Translations under genes and position numbers: made by a program
From: Flavobacterium sp.
GTDB taxonomy: Bacteria > Bacteroidota > Bacteroidia > Flavobacteriales > Flavobacteriaceae
Direction of reading: 5' to 3'
Length of the DNA stretch: 35,418 bases
NCBI GenBank assembly: GCA_012032075.1
Contig: JAAURU010000002.1
Span: 1 to 35,418, forward strand
The notes under the pieces: generated by a model
Told to the model about the DNA's origin: nothing
Database searches by the model: none
The model's input: the letters and a program-made list of their open reading frames with translations, nothing else
Shown: positions 21,133 to 31,204 of the stretch, piece after piece
How positions within the stretch are numbered: position 1 is the stretch's first letter
How the letters are laid out: each line of letters begins with the position of its first letter

Positions 21133-21578
21133 TTAAACTTTTATTACTAATTTTTTATTTCTCCATCACTACTGTTTGGAGCATGCACATCTTCAGGAAA
21201 AAAGACTACAAATTGACCTGAATGTAGTGTGAAATACATATCGGGTTTTTCATTAAAGAAAAGAACATCTTTTTCGTCATTATAAGCTTCTTTAACATTG
21301 GAACAATTTTGTCTTGGTTTCCAACCAAAAGTTTCTGAACCTGAAATACAGTATTGTATATCTATATTTTTATTATGACATTCAAATTTTGTTGCAGCAT
21401 TTTCTATTGTTTCACCCTGAAACTGTGCTACAAATGCTTTTAAATTTTCATTAATTACAAATTCGGTTTCTGTTATATTTGAAAAACCACCATGATGTTT
21501 TATAAATTCAAATGCTTCTTGAAACGACTTATGATTTGAAAAATATTTGGATGCGTTTTCTATTGTATCTATAATCAT
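21133..21578 (-). CDS. YhcH/YjgK/YiaL (DUF386) family protein; C-terminus frameshifted
   Basis: HNKNIDIQYCISGSETFGWKP...DVLFFNEKPDMYFTLHSGQFVVFFPEDVHAPNSSDGEIK; adding one A to the A-run gives EIKKLVIKV* ending at 21133. Confidence 0.85.
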
Positions 21579-21581
21579 AAT

Positions 21582-22590
21582 TTATCGTTTTACTCTTGTA
21601 TTTTCACCCTTCATTAAATCCATCACTTCGCTTAAAGTTGCCTGATTGAAATCTCCATGAATAGTGTGTTTTATAACACTATTCGCTACTGCAAATTCGG
21701 CTGTATCTTTTGTGGACATTCCTGTTGCTAAACCATAAATTAATCCAGCTGCAAAAGCATCTCCAGTACCTACACGATCTACTATTCGGACATCATATTT
21801 TTTGGTTTCGTAAAATTCAGTTCCATCATAAACCATCGCTGCACAACTGTTTTCACTTGCCGTGTGGTTTTCACGTAATGAAGTTGCAATAAATTTGAAT
21901 CCGTATAATTCTTTTAGTTGTTTGAAAATATCTTTAAAACCTTCTTTGGTAATTCGGTCTTCCTGCATTTTATCTGGAGTTGTAATAACACCTAATGTTG
22001 GGTCAACCCCAATGCAAACATCAACATATTGACAAAGATTTTTAATAATACTAGTAGCTTTTCTTGCGACCATAATTTTTGCGATAATTCACATCGAAAC
22101 TGGTTGTAATTCCTTTAGATTTTGCAAATTGTAAAGCTTTTTCAGTTAGAATAGCTCCTTTTTCACTTATGGCAGGAGTAACACCGCTAATGTGAAACCA
22201 TTCAGCACCTTTGAAAATCGTTTCAAAATCAAATTCTTCGAAAGAAGCTTCTGTTATGGATGATCCAGCTCTATCATAGACTACTTGAGTAGATCGTAAT
22301 GAAAAACCCGGTTCTACAAAATAAATGCCTAAGCGATTTCCTCCTTTAATAATATATTGCGTATTAATTCCATAGCGATTCAGTTGATTTATGGCTGATT
22401 GTCCAATGGGATTATCGGGAACTTTGGTAACAAAAACGCCATTTAATCCAAAATTGGTTAACGAATTGATAACGTTAGCTTCTGCACCACCATAACAAAC
22501 GTCTAACGATTCAGATTGAATGATTCGTTTCTGGTTAGGTGTGGATAACCGTAACATAATTTCTCCTAATGCAACTATCTTTTTTGACAT
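21582..22590 (-). CDS. kdgK: 2-dehydro-3-deoxygluconokinase (two compensating-type indels at about 22055-22072)
   Basis: MSKKIVALGEIMLRLSTPNQKRIIQSESLDVCYGGAEANVINSLTNFGL; ...FDVNYRKNLWSQEKATSIIKNLCQYVDVCIG across frames; DRVGTGDAFAAGLIYGLATG PfkB signature. True start is MSKKIVALGE at 22590, not the supplied 22659. Confidence 0.93.
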
Positions 22591-22634
22591 TTTAGTAATC
22601 TGATATTGAGAATTAAAACATTTTTTAGTATATT

Positions 22635-22664
22635 CGTGTTCGCACACGCGAATAAACAAATATA
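22635..22664 (-). promoter_or_regulatory. Operator candidate CGTGTTCGCACACG with TATATTTG -7 box (minus strand), kdgK operon promoter
   Basis: Plus strand CGTGTTCGCACACG (22635-22648); CAAATATA (22657-22664) = TATATTTG on minus; 45 bp upstream of the kdgK start; 13/14 identical to the core at 31207-31220. Confidence 0.7.
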
Positions 22665-22800
22665 TTATTTTTTTTATTTAAAATAAAAAGCATTTGCTAA
22701 AAAAAGGTGGTTATTTTTGTGGAATTAATTTTTTTGCTAGAGTTTTGTTAAAATATTGATTTTTAAAAATTAAAATAAGTTTAATTTAATACAGTATATC

Positions 22801-23813
22801 ATTATAACAATTAAGAAAATTGCTCAATTAGCCGGAGTATCAGAAGGAACAGTTGACCGTATTATTCATAATAGGGGACAAGTTTCTGCGGAAAATATTG
22901 AAAAAGTAAATGCTATCATTAAAGAATATGGTTATAAGAAAAATATTTTTGCCAGTAACTTAGCGTTTAATAAAAAGTTTCACTTTGCTGTTCTTTTACC
23001 AAAAAGTAAAGGTTTAGAATATTGGGAATTACCAATTGAAGGTATTAAAAAAGCGGAAGAAGAATTTAAACGATTCGGAATCATCATTGATTACCATTTT
23101 ATGAATACGACTCTAGTTCTTTTAAAGTAATTTCGAATAAGATTTTTGAAAAAAAATATGACGGATTATTATTTGCTCCAATATTTTATGAAGAATCCAA
23201 ATTGTTTTTAGAAAAATGCAATAAAATTGATCTAAAAACGGTAATGATTGACTCTAATGTTTCTGATTTTACCGACATTGCTTATACAGGTCAAGATGCT
23301 GTTCAAAGTGGATTGATTGCAGGAAAATTATCTAGTATGAACTTTAATAGAGGGAATACTATTTTAATTATAAAAATTACAAGAGAAATTGAAAGTACTT
23401 CTGTTTATTTACAAAGAATAAAAGGGTTTTATTCCTTTTTTAATGGGAAAGAAAAATTTAAAGACGTTGTTTTAAAAGAGATTGATATTAAAGATTCTGA
23501 AAAAGACAAGTTAAATATTGAGATGTTTGAAAATGTGAGTTCTGTTTTTATTCCAAATTCTCGTTCTTACATTGTTGCTGATTTTTTGAAGTCAAATAAC
23601 ATTCAAGATATAAATGTTGTAGGCTATGACTTATTGGATAAAAATATAAATTATTTAAAAGAAGGTTATGTTGACTTTCTAATTAATCAAAAACCAGATC
23701 AACAAGGATTTCTAGGGATCGAATATTTATATAAATCCATTGTTTTAAAAGAAAAATTGGAAGCTCTTCAAAATGTACCTGTTGAAATTATTGTAAAAGA
23801 ATCTATTAAATAA
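22801..23813 (+). CDS. LacI-family transcriptional regulator (regulator 2), frameshifted at about 23100
   Basis: TIKKIAQLAGVSEGTVDRIIHNRGQVSAENIEKVNAIIKEYGYKKNIFASNLAFNKKFHFAVLLPKSKGLEYWELPIEGIKKAEEEFKRFGIIIDYHF + YEYDSSSFKVISNKIFEKKYDGLLFAPIFYEESKLFLEKCNKIDLKTVMIDSN... to 23813. No in-frame ATG upstream; ATT at 22801 is a possible start. Confidence 0.85.
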
Positions 23814-23850
23814 AAAAAGTGCTAATTATCTAGTTGTTAGCACTTTTTTT
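23812..23850. terminator. Terminator after regulator 2, possibly bidirectional
   Basis: AAAAAAAGTGCTAA-ttatctagttg-TTAGCACTTTTTTT; 14-bp perfect stem with A/T-rich outer part. Confidence 0.85.
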
Positions 23851-23897
23851 GTAAAAGTTTTTTAAGAATTGAATTACATTAATTAAAACCTTAAACA

Positions 23898-23920
23898 ACT
23901 TCGACAAGCTCAGTTTGACA
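23898..23920. repeat. ACTTCGACAAGCTCAGTTTGACA motif resembling a dispersed intergenic repeat
   Basis: GC-richer motif in an AT-rich convergent intergenic gap; single copy in this window, resemblance recalled from memory. Confidence 0.4.
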
Positions 23921-23929
23921 ATTGATTAA

Positions 23930-25247
23930 TTATTTTATTTTAATTTTTAATTCTTGAGTTTCCCATGAAGCTCCAGCCTTGTCAACTTCCCAAAAAAATG
24001 ATTTTTCTTGCCCTTTAATTTGCCAAATTTTATTGGTAATTTTAAACTTAGCATTAGAAGGAACAAAACCTTCAATTTTTTCTTCAGAATTTTTGAGTTC
24101 GTTATCCTTAATGGTTAAATTTCTAGGATTGTCTTTTTTGGTTAACGGTTTTTTACAATTTATCACAATATTATTAGTAATTGAAAGTCCATCTGGTGTA
24201 ACAATACGAGTTTCATTTTTTCCAGAACCTAACGTAATTGCTTCCTTACATTCGACCATTGTATTGTTATAGATTTTAGTGTTTCTCACTTGCCAATATT
24301 CCTTTAACTCTGGATTGATTACCGCATTCATTACTGAAACTGCAGCTCTTAAATTTGTTCCAGCTAAACCATGAAGATAATTATCGTGAACAATGTGGTT
24401 TTCACCAATAAGTCTTATTCCACCAGTATTTGCTTTTTGATTGCCAATGAAATAATTATTGGCTACTTCATTTCCGTTTCCATGACGAAGTGTTAAAGTT
24501 CCATCACACTCATAAAATAAATTTTCTAAAATTTTATTTTTTCCTGATTTGATAGAAACAATTTCCATTTCACCATCGCAATTATCAAATACATTTTTTC
24601 TATTACTGTGAAAGAATCACTCATAGACCATTCACTTGTTCCTACACGAATAATTTCTCCACCATTAACTTCTAAAGGAGGTCTTGGTCCAAAATAATTA
24701 TGGTCTATTTGATGATAATTAGGAGCTTCCGTTTCACTAAGCCAAACAACCATTAAGGTTCCTTGGTGTGTTTTTCCAGTGAATGAACAATGATCCACTC
24801 TGTTTTTTGTACCATGCAAAGAAACCCATTTGTAATCTACTGTTTTATCTGGATTACTATAATTTAATATGCTTGAATTTGTAATTCTACAATTTGAAGA
24901 AGTCTTTGAAAAAGACATAACATCATTATCTAAAGAAAATCCGTTGGTAAAAAAAAGTCCATCAACAACAAGAAATTGACCATCGATTTTTAAAATAGAA
25001 TTTCCAGAAAGCATTACTTTTCCTGGATTTGCAGTTGTTAAAATTATTGATTTTTCTGCTGTTCCATTACCTTTAATGTAATAACTTGATCTTTCCATTC
25101 ACCTTCTTGCATAATAACTTTATCACCAGGAACAAGTTTTAATTTCTTAATTTCTGCAGAAGAAGTTACAGGATATTCTGTACAAAATGCTTGTGTTGAA
25201 AATAATAAAAGAAAAGTAATAGCGGTAATTTTTCTAAGTTTTTTCAT
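23930..25247 (-). CDS. PL6-type (chondroitinase B/alginate lyase-like) parallel beta-helix lyase (frameshifted)
   Basis: [117 protein letters not shown]. Fragments 25044-25247, 24526-25098, 23930-24568. Confidence 0.88.
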
Positions 25248-25249
25248 AA

Positions 25250-26422
25250 TTAGATTTTATATTTTTTTTGTCTTAATAAAGCTTCCAAATAATAGTAGTC
25301 AGCATAAATAATAGGCACATCAATTTCCGATTTATGCGGTTTTGAACCAGTGCTGTGGTCTAAAATAAATCCTAGGTTGGTTCCTTTTTTTGAAGTGTAA
25401 TTTTTACAAATATTCTTCATCATGGTTTCTGCTTTTTTATGATAGTCTTTTCCTTTTTTGCTATAGGAACTCAATTCATATAGAGCAGAAGCAATAACTG
25501 TTCCAGCAGAAACATCTCTAGGTTCGTTTGGAATTTCTGGAGCATCAAAATCCCAATATGGAATTAAGTCATTCGGCATATTTTTATTGTTAAACAAATA
25601 AGTTGCTACTTTTTCAGCTTGTTCTAAATAACGTTTGTCATTCGTGTAACGATAACACATGGTATAACCATAAATTGCCCAACCTTGGCCTCTTGACCAA
25701 GCAGAATCATGAGAATAGCCTTGATGTGTGTTCTTTTTTTCCACTTCACCTGTTTCTGGATTATAACCAATTACATGGTAACAACTATTATCTGGTCTAA
25801 AATGATTTTTTAAAGTAGTGTTGGCATGTGTAACTGCAATATTGTAATAAGTTGAATCACCAGTTATTTTTGTAGTTTCGAAAAGTAATTCTAGGTTTAA
25901 CATATTGTCGATAATCACAGGAAAATCCCATTTATCCTTGTTGTGATCCCAAGAACGTATGGCTCCAACTTTTGGGTTAAAACGCGTAATTAGTGTGTTT
26001 GCTGCTTGAATTAAAATTTCTTTATCACTTTCCTTTTTTTCTAAACGATACGCATTTCCAAAACTACAATAGACTTTAAAACCCATGTCATGCGTTTTGC
26101 CATTTAGTTTTTCTTGTTCAATTGGAGTGGTGTAAGCCCTAGCTTCATTTTTCCATTTTTCATTTCCTGTTAATTCGTATAAATACCATAATTCTCCACC
26201 AAAAAAACCGCTTGTCCAGTCTTTTGAAGGTACTAATTTTAGTTTACCATCATCAATAGTTCTTGGAGTAACTAGTGTTCCATCTTTAGTATCGACTTTT
26301 TTGATTTCAGAAAGCATTAAATCGGTTTGAGATTCGATAAGTTTAATTTGTTTTTGTCCCAAAGTAACATTGGTACAAAAAAGTAAAAGACTTGTAGCTA
26401 TATATAATCTATATTTTATCAT
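25250..26422 (-). CDS. GH88 unsaturated glucuronyl hydrolase
   Basis: Intact; DWTSGFFGGELWYLYELTGNEKWK, THDMGFKVYCSFGNAYRL, VIIDNMLNLELLFETTKITGDSTYYNIAVTHANTT, HQGYSHDSAWSRGQGWAIYGY. Likely start MIKYRLYIATSLLLFCTNVTLG at 26422 rather than 26446. Confidence 0.93.
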   Translation of the reverse strand: MIKYRLYIATSLLLFCTNVTLGQKQIKLIESQTDLMLSEIKKVDTKDGTLVTPRTIDDGKLKLVPSKDWTSGFFGGELWYLYELTGNEKWKNEARAYTTPIEQEKLNGKTHDMGFKVYCSFGNAYRLEKKESDKEILIQAANTLITRFNPKVGAIRSWDHNKDKWDFPVIIDNMLNLELLFETTKITGDSTYYNIAVTHANTTLKNHFRPDNSCYHVIGYNPETGEVEKKNTHQGYSHDSAWSRGQGWAIYGYTMCYRYTNDKRYLEQAEKVATYLFNNKNMPNDLIPYWDFDAPEIPNEPRDVSAGTVIASALYELSSYSKKGKDYHKKAETMMKNICKNYTSKKGTNLGFILDHSTGSKPHKSEIDVPIIYADYYYLEALLRQKKYKI

Positions 26423-26433
26423 TTTTATATTTT

Positions 26434-27612
26434 TTAGTTCATCCAAATAATGGGATTTTTTACAGTTAAATTTCGAACTACTTCTTGCACTTGTGGATTA
26501 TGTTGTAATTTTTTCCAAACCAAAAACCAATCTTCATTATTGTAAGCATTGGCACCAAAAATAAATGCTGGTTGGGCAACAGGCCATTCGTCCCAATACA
26601 TTACATCGGGTTGTAAAGTCCATTTTGATTTGTCTGCTACAAACGGATACATAAATTCGATTCCTTTTTTAATAGTCAAACCATCAGAAGTAGTAAATTC
26701 CCATAAATTATCTTCTTTTGTAGATAAAATTTGACATAAAGTTACCATAGCATCTAAATTGAACAAAGCATAACCATAAGGTTTTGTGCGAGCCATTTCA
26801 AGAGGAAAACTGCCATCTTGAGCCATTTGATTAGGCAATAAAACGGTTTTATATCTAGTACTACAAAAAGTCAATAGTTCTTTATTATTAGTTAGTTTAG
26901 CGAAACTAGCTACTTGCATCACAAAACAAGTGCCATGATTGTTTTTAGCGTTCATTTCGTCTTTCCCATTTTGGTTGGTCATCATCCAATTCAAATACTC
27001 TGAAAACCACTTTTGAACTCCTTCAAAAACCGATTTTTCTAACGTATTTTGCAATACCAAAGTGCCTTGAGCAACATCCATTAACTGAATAGTGTCAATA
27101 ATTCCAATTCCTCTTCCTGTAAATCTTCCTTTTATTGCTTGTGCGAATTGAAGATTAGGATTCATTTTTGTTTCCGAATTGATAAACCAAGCTTCTAAAT
27201 GTTTCGAGACTTGTTTTGCATATTTCTCATCACCTGTTAATTTATAAGCTGAAGCCAATGCGCCTACAATTTTACACAAACGAATCATTGCCAAACGGTG
27301 CGCTACAAAATTTTCAGGATTGGTTAAACCATCTCTTTGCACATAAGGAGCGTCAGGATTTTTTTCATCGGGCCACCAATAATCACCTTCCGAATAAAAA
27401 TCGTGTTTACCACCTGCGCTTCTGCTTGAACTTTCATTAGTTACAGTTATTGGTTGCTCTAATAATGCTTTTTCGGCTTCAGCCAAAACTTGTTCTTTTA
27501 AAACAGCATTTGCTTTGGCAACAAAATTTTCAGCTGTATTTTCTTTTTTAGAAGCGCAACTCAAAAGAAATAACGGAAAACTAAAAAAAACTATTTTTCG
27601 AAGGATTTGCAT
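26434..27612 (-). CDS. PF05426-type (alginate_lyase/PL5-PL38-like) lipoprotein lyase, paralog 2
   Basis: Intact 392 aa; lipobox FPLFLLSCASK; DYWWPDEKNPDAPYVQRDGLTNPENF; WFINSETKMNPNLQFAQAIKGRFTGRGIGIIDTIQL; NNHGTCFVMQV; SFPLEMARTKPYGYALFNLDAM. Confidence 0.8.
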   Translation of the reverse strand: MQILRKIVFFSFPLFLLSCASKKENTAENFVAKANAVLKEQVLAEAEKALLEQPITVTNESSSRSAGGKHDFYSEGDYWWPDEKNPDAPYVQRDGLTNPENFVAHRLAMIRLCKIVGALASAYKLTGDEKYAKQVSKHLEAWFINSETKMNPNLQFAQAIKGRFTGRGIGIIDTIQLMDVAQGTLVLQNTLEKSVFEGVQKWFSEYLNWMMTNQNGKDEMNAKNNHGTCFVMQVASFAKLTNNKELLTFCSTRYKTVLLPNQMAQDGSFPLEMARTKPYGYALFNLDAMVTLCQILSTKEDNLWEFTTSDGLTIKKGIEFMYPFVADKSKWTLQPDVMYWDEWPVAQPAFIFGANAYNNEDWFLVWKKLQHNPQVQEVVRNLTVKNPIIWMN

Positions 27613-27613
27613 C

Positions 27614-30062
27614 TTATTTGATTTCTAAAAATTCAGTTGCAATTCCATCAGAGGAAGCACTTACAAAACTTTTACCTTTATTTTTATGTAAACTAATAAT
27701 GGCTTGTCCGTTATAAAATTGTACGTGACTTGAACCCGAAGAAGTTCCTTGGTTTTCAATTAATTTTCCATCTCCTGTTAAACCAAAATCGATATAAGAG
27801 CGACTTTCAAGGCATATTAAACCTTTAGCATCTACTAAAGTAGCTTTGATAGTTACTATATCATTTTCATCAGAAATTTTCTCAAATTTCAATTTTGCAG
27901 GTTCTCCCCATTTCTCTGATTGATACATTTGAGTAATTTCATCGGTTACGGTTTCTTTTCCTTTTTTAGCCACTACTTTTATTTGATTAGCTCCTTCATT
28001 ATATTTTACTTCCCATCGTAATCCTGCAGCTGGAAAATCTTGACTGTTACGTTTTTTAACTCCTAAGCTTTTTCCATTGAAAAATAATTCGGCTTCATCA
28101 GCATTAGAATATACTTTTATCATTTTTAATTCTTCAGCATCACCCCATCGCACTGGCCAAGAATGGCCATAAATATGAGCCATTAACTTGGTTGTCCAAA
28201 ACGATTGGAAAACATAAAAGGCTTCTTTTTTAGTAAAATCACGTTCAATTACACCTTTTTGATTCATATAGGGCACTGGATTTTCAGGACGAACAGGTGT
28301 TGAAAAATCTTTAAAAGGCCAGTAAGCTGTTCCACTTAACCAAGGCATAGTTTCTTGTTCTTTTAAATGCCAATCAATAAGATTACAGATGTAACTTTCA
28401 CTCCAATCTCCATCTTTTGAAACACGAGCACTTCCACCATATAATGAAGCATCACCAGCTCTTTCATCACCCACACCTGAGCGTTTTATTTTAGTTAGAG
28501 CTTGGTCTGGACTTTCTGAATGACGACGAGCATGACTATCACCTCACCCATTCTACATGTAAAAAGTTATCCACTTTTTCAAATTCTTTTCTAGAAACTT
28601 CTTTGTATTCTTCATAAACACCTCTGTACCAACCAGCCCAAATAGATGGTGAATAAATATCGACAATATCTGCACAAAATTCGCAACGACGAATAGCTGT
28701 TTTTCTAGAATCATCTATAGTGTGACTCAAATCATGTAATTCTTTCATGAATTCGCGAATAGCATGCTTATCGAAAGTTGAAAAATCATTTGGCCAATCG
28801 TTTTCATTACCCATTCCCCAAATAATTATCGAAGGATGGTTGTAATGTTGTTGAATCATATTGGTTAACATTCTTTTGGCTTGCTCTTGATAAGTAGCAC
28901 CTCCAAGTCCACCACGACACCAAGGAATTTCTTCCCAAACTAGAATTCCTAAACTATCACATAAATCTAAAATGATACGAGATTGTTGGTAATGTCCTAA
29001 ACGGATGAAATTCACACCCATTTCTTTCATCATTTTCATTTCGGTTATCATCATTTCTTCTGTCATTGCAGCGGCAACACCAGCATGATCTTCATGACGA
29101 TGAGTTCCTCTTAATAATAACCTTTTTCCGTTGAGGTTAAATGGTCCTTTTTTAACAAATTCGAAATGTCTGAAACCTATTTTTTCTTTGTGAAGATGGG
29201 TTTGATTATTGCTCGAAACACTTACTTCAACAGTGTATAAATATGGATTATCGGTTGACCAAAGAATGGGTTTTTTTGTTTTGAATTCGGTAATGAATTT
29301 CTCTCCATAAAACAATTTCATTTCTTGATTAGCTGTGTAAACTGTTTTCCCAAAGGGATCTTTAATGCTTACATTAAAATTCCCTTTATCTAAACCTATT
29401 GGATTATGTATAATAGCTGAGACTTTTACAGTTCCTTCTTTACCATTAGCATCAGTTGAAGCTAAAGCAAATACTTTGTCTATAGAAACTTGTGGAACAT
29501 ACATTAAGTTTAAGTAGCGATAAAGACCACCATAAATATTAAAATCGGATAAATCTGATGGAATCATTTCTAAATCTCGTGAGTTATCACAACGAATAGA
29601 AATTGGAATTTTCCCACCATATTCTTTTAGATTTTTAAATTTCGAAACGTAATCCGTTATATCAACACTCCATTCATCATAACCACCTACATGGTCAGCG
29701 ACTTTTGTATCATAAACATAGACTTGTGTTTTTTGTCCAGCTCCTTCAAAATGAAGAATGGTTCTTCCGTTTTCATAAGGATTTTCTACTTTTAATAGCG
29801 TAGTGTACCAACCAGGACCTTGATAATAATTTACAATTGGGTCAACGCAATCGATTGCATTAAAACAGTGAGGAAGCTTTACATTTGTCCAAATAGGCAC
29901 TGCTTCAGAAGTTCCTTCTTTAGATTTACGTAAGATTTCCCAAATGCCTCCAATATCACTTTTTAAAAATTTCCAATCGTTAGTTAATCTTTGCGTTTGT
30001 TGTGCAAAAATACTTGTTCCTGAAAATAGGAAAATAAAAAGTAATCTGTAAAGTAATCTCAT
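27614..30062 (-). CDS. GH2 family glycoside hydrolase (beta-galactosidase/beta-glucuronidase-like), one frameshift near 28475-28540
   Basis: NYYQGPGWYTTLLKV, KGPFNLNGKRLLLRGTHRHEDHAGVAAAMTEEMMITEMKMMKEMGVNFIRLGHYQQSR, ILVWEEIPWCRGG, NHPSIIIWGMGNENDW; C-terminal KMIKVYSNADEAELFFNGKSLGVKKR. Fragments 28539-30062 and 27614-28474. Confidence 0.9.
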
Positions 30063-30072
30063 TTTTTATGTA

Positions 30073-31155
30073 TTATTTTTTTATAAATCGTGCTGTTTTA
30101 CCTTCTTTGTTTTTAAGAAAATAAACACCAGCGGCTAATTCTTCAACGTTTATTTTTGAGAACTGGTAACAGTAAAAGTTTTAACTTCGGCACCTGTGTT
30201 ATTATAAATCTTGAATTCTTTATTTTCATTATCTAAAAAAGTAAATTCTAAATAACTTTCTATAAGGTTTGATTTTAAACCCACAAATTCATTTTCAAAA
30301 TTATCTGAAGATAAAACCCCTTCAGTTACTGAAAAATCAGAAAAAAGAACTTCTTCGTCTCTTAAACCTGAAATAGGAACACCAGAACTATTTTTAGTTC
30401 TTCTATAAATACCCCATTTTGGTCTTACAAAAGTATTATCAGGTCTAAAAGTAATGATATTATTATTTGTGTAAGAAAGTAAAGATGCATTATCACTTAC
30501 TCTTTTAATATTTAAAGTGATTGTTCCAGATGTTGTGCTATAAAAGATTGTTTCAGTTACTTCTACCCAAACATTTAAAAATTCTGACAAGTTAGCACTT
30601 GCTACAGCTGATGGGCTTGCCGTAGCATTTTCATCATAAACTAACTCTAAACTATTTGGATTACCTCCAGTGCCCCTTCTGGGAGTTAATGTAAATATAG
30701 GATCACCATCATCACCATCTACTGCTTTTATTTGATGAATATGAGTAAAACTTGTTGAAGGTAAAAAACCAGAAGGGAGTTTAAATCTCCATTTGTAGGT
30801 AACAGTTTCTCCTAAAGTAGCTTTCATATTTGCAGGTGATGGATTATAGGTTTTATTTCTACACGAATTCTATCAGTAGAATTTGTAGATACATCATTAT
30901 CGTCATTCAAATGTGAAAAAAAAACGAAATACAAATTTTATTTGCTGTTGCATCAAAAATTTCATCAATATGTCTTCCAAATGAGGAATGGCTTCCTTCG
31001 GGTAATTGATCAGGAGATTCTACAGCAGTATAACCTGGAGCAAAAAAAGCATTAATTTCTTCATAGGTATTGCCAGGGCCATTTGCATTTAAAACTTGTG
31101 AAAAAGAGGCAATGCTAAAAAAGCATGTTGAAAGAAAAAGTAATTTTGTTTTCAT
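30073..31155 (-). CDS. T9SS-secreted jelly-roll polysaccharide-lyase-like protein (frameshifted)
   Basis: Signal MKTKLLFLSTCFFSIASFSQ; DRIRVEIKP (about 30865), FTHIHQIKAVDGDDGDPIFTLTPRRG, RPKWGIYRR; C-terminal YNNTGAEVKTFTVTSSQK-INVEELAAGVYFLKNKEGKTARFIKK across a frameshift = T9SS sorting domain. Confidence 0.65.
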
Positions 31156-31204
31156 AATATAAGATTTAGGGTCAAATCAATTTAATTTTTCGAATTTGAA
31201 TAAT

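Noticed and set aside
29847-29858. GCAATCGATTGC palindrome resembling the susC operator
   Set aside because: Lies inside the GH2 coding region (encodes ...NAIDC...), differs from TGTAATCGATTACA at the flanks and has no adjacent promoter box; treated as chance.
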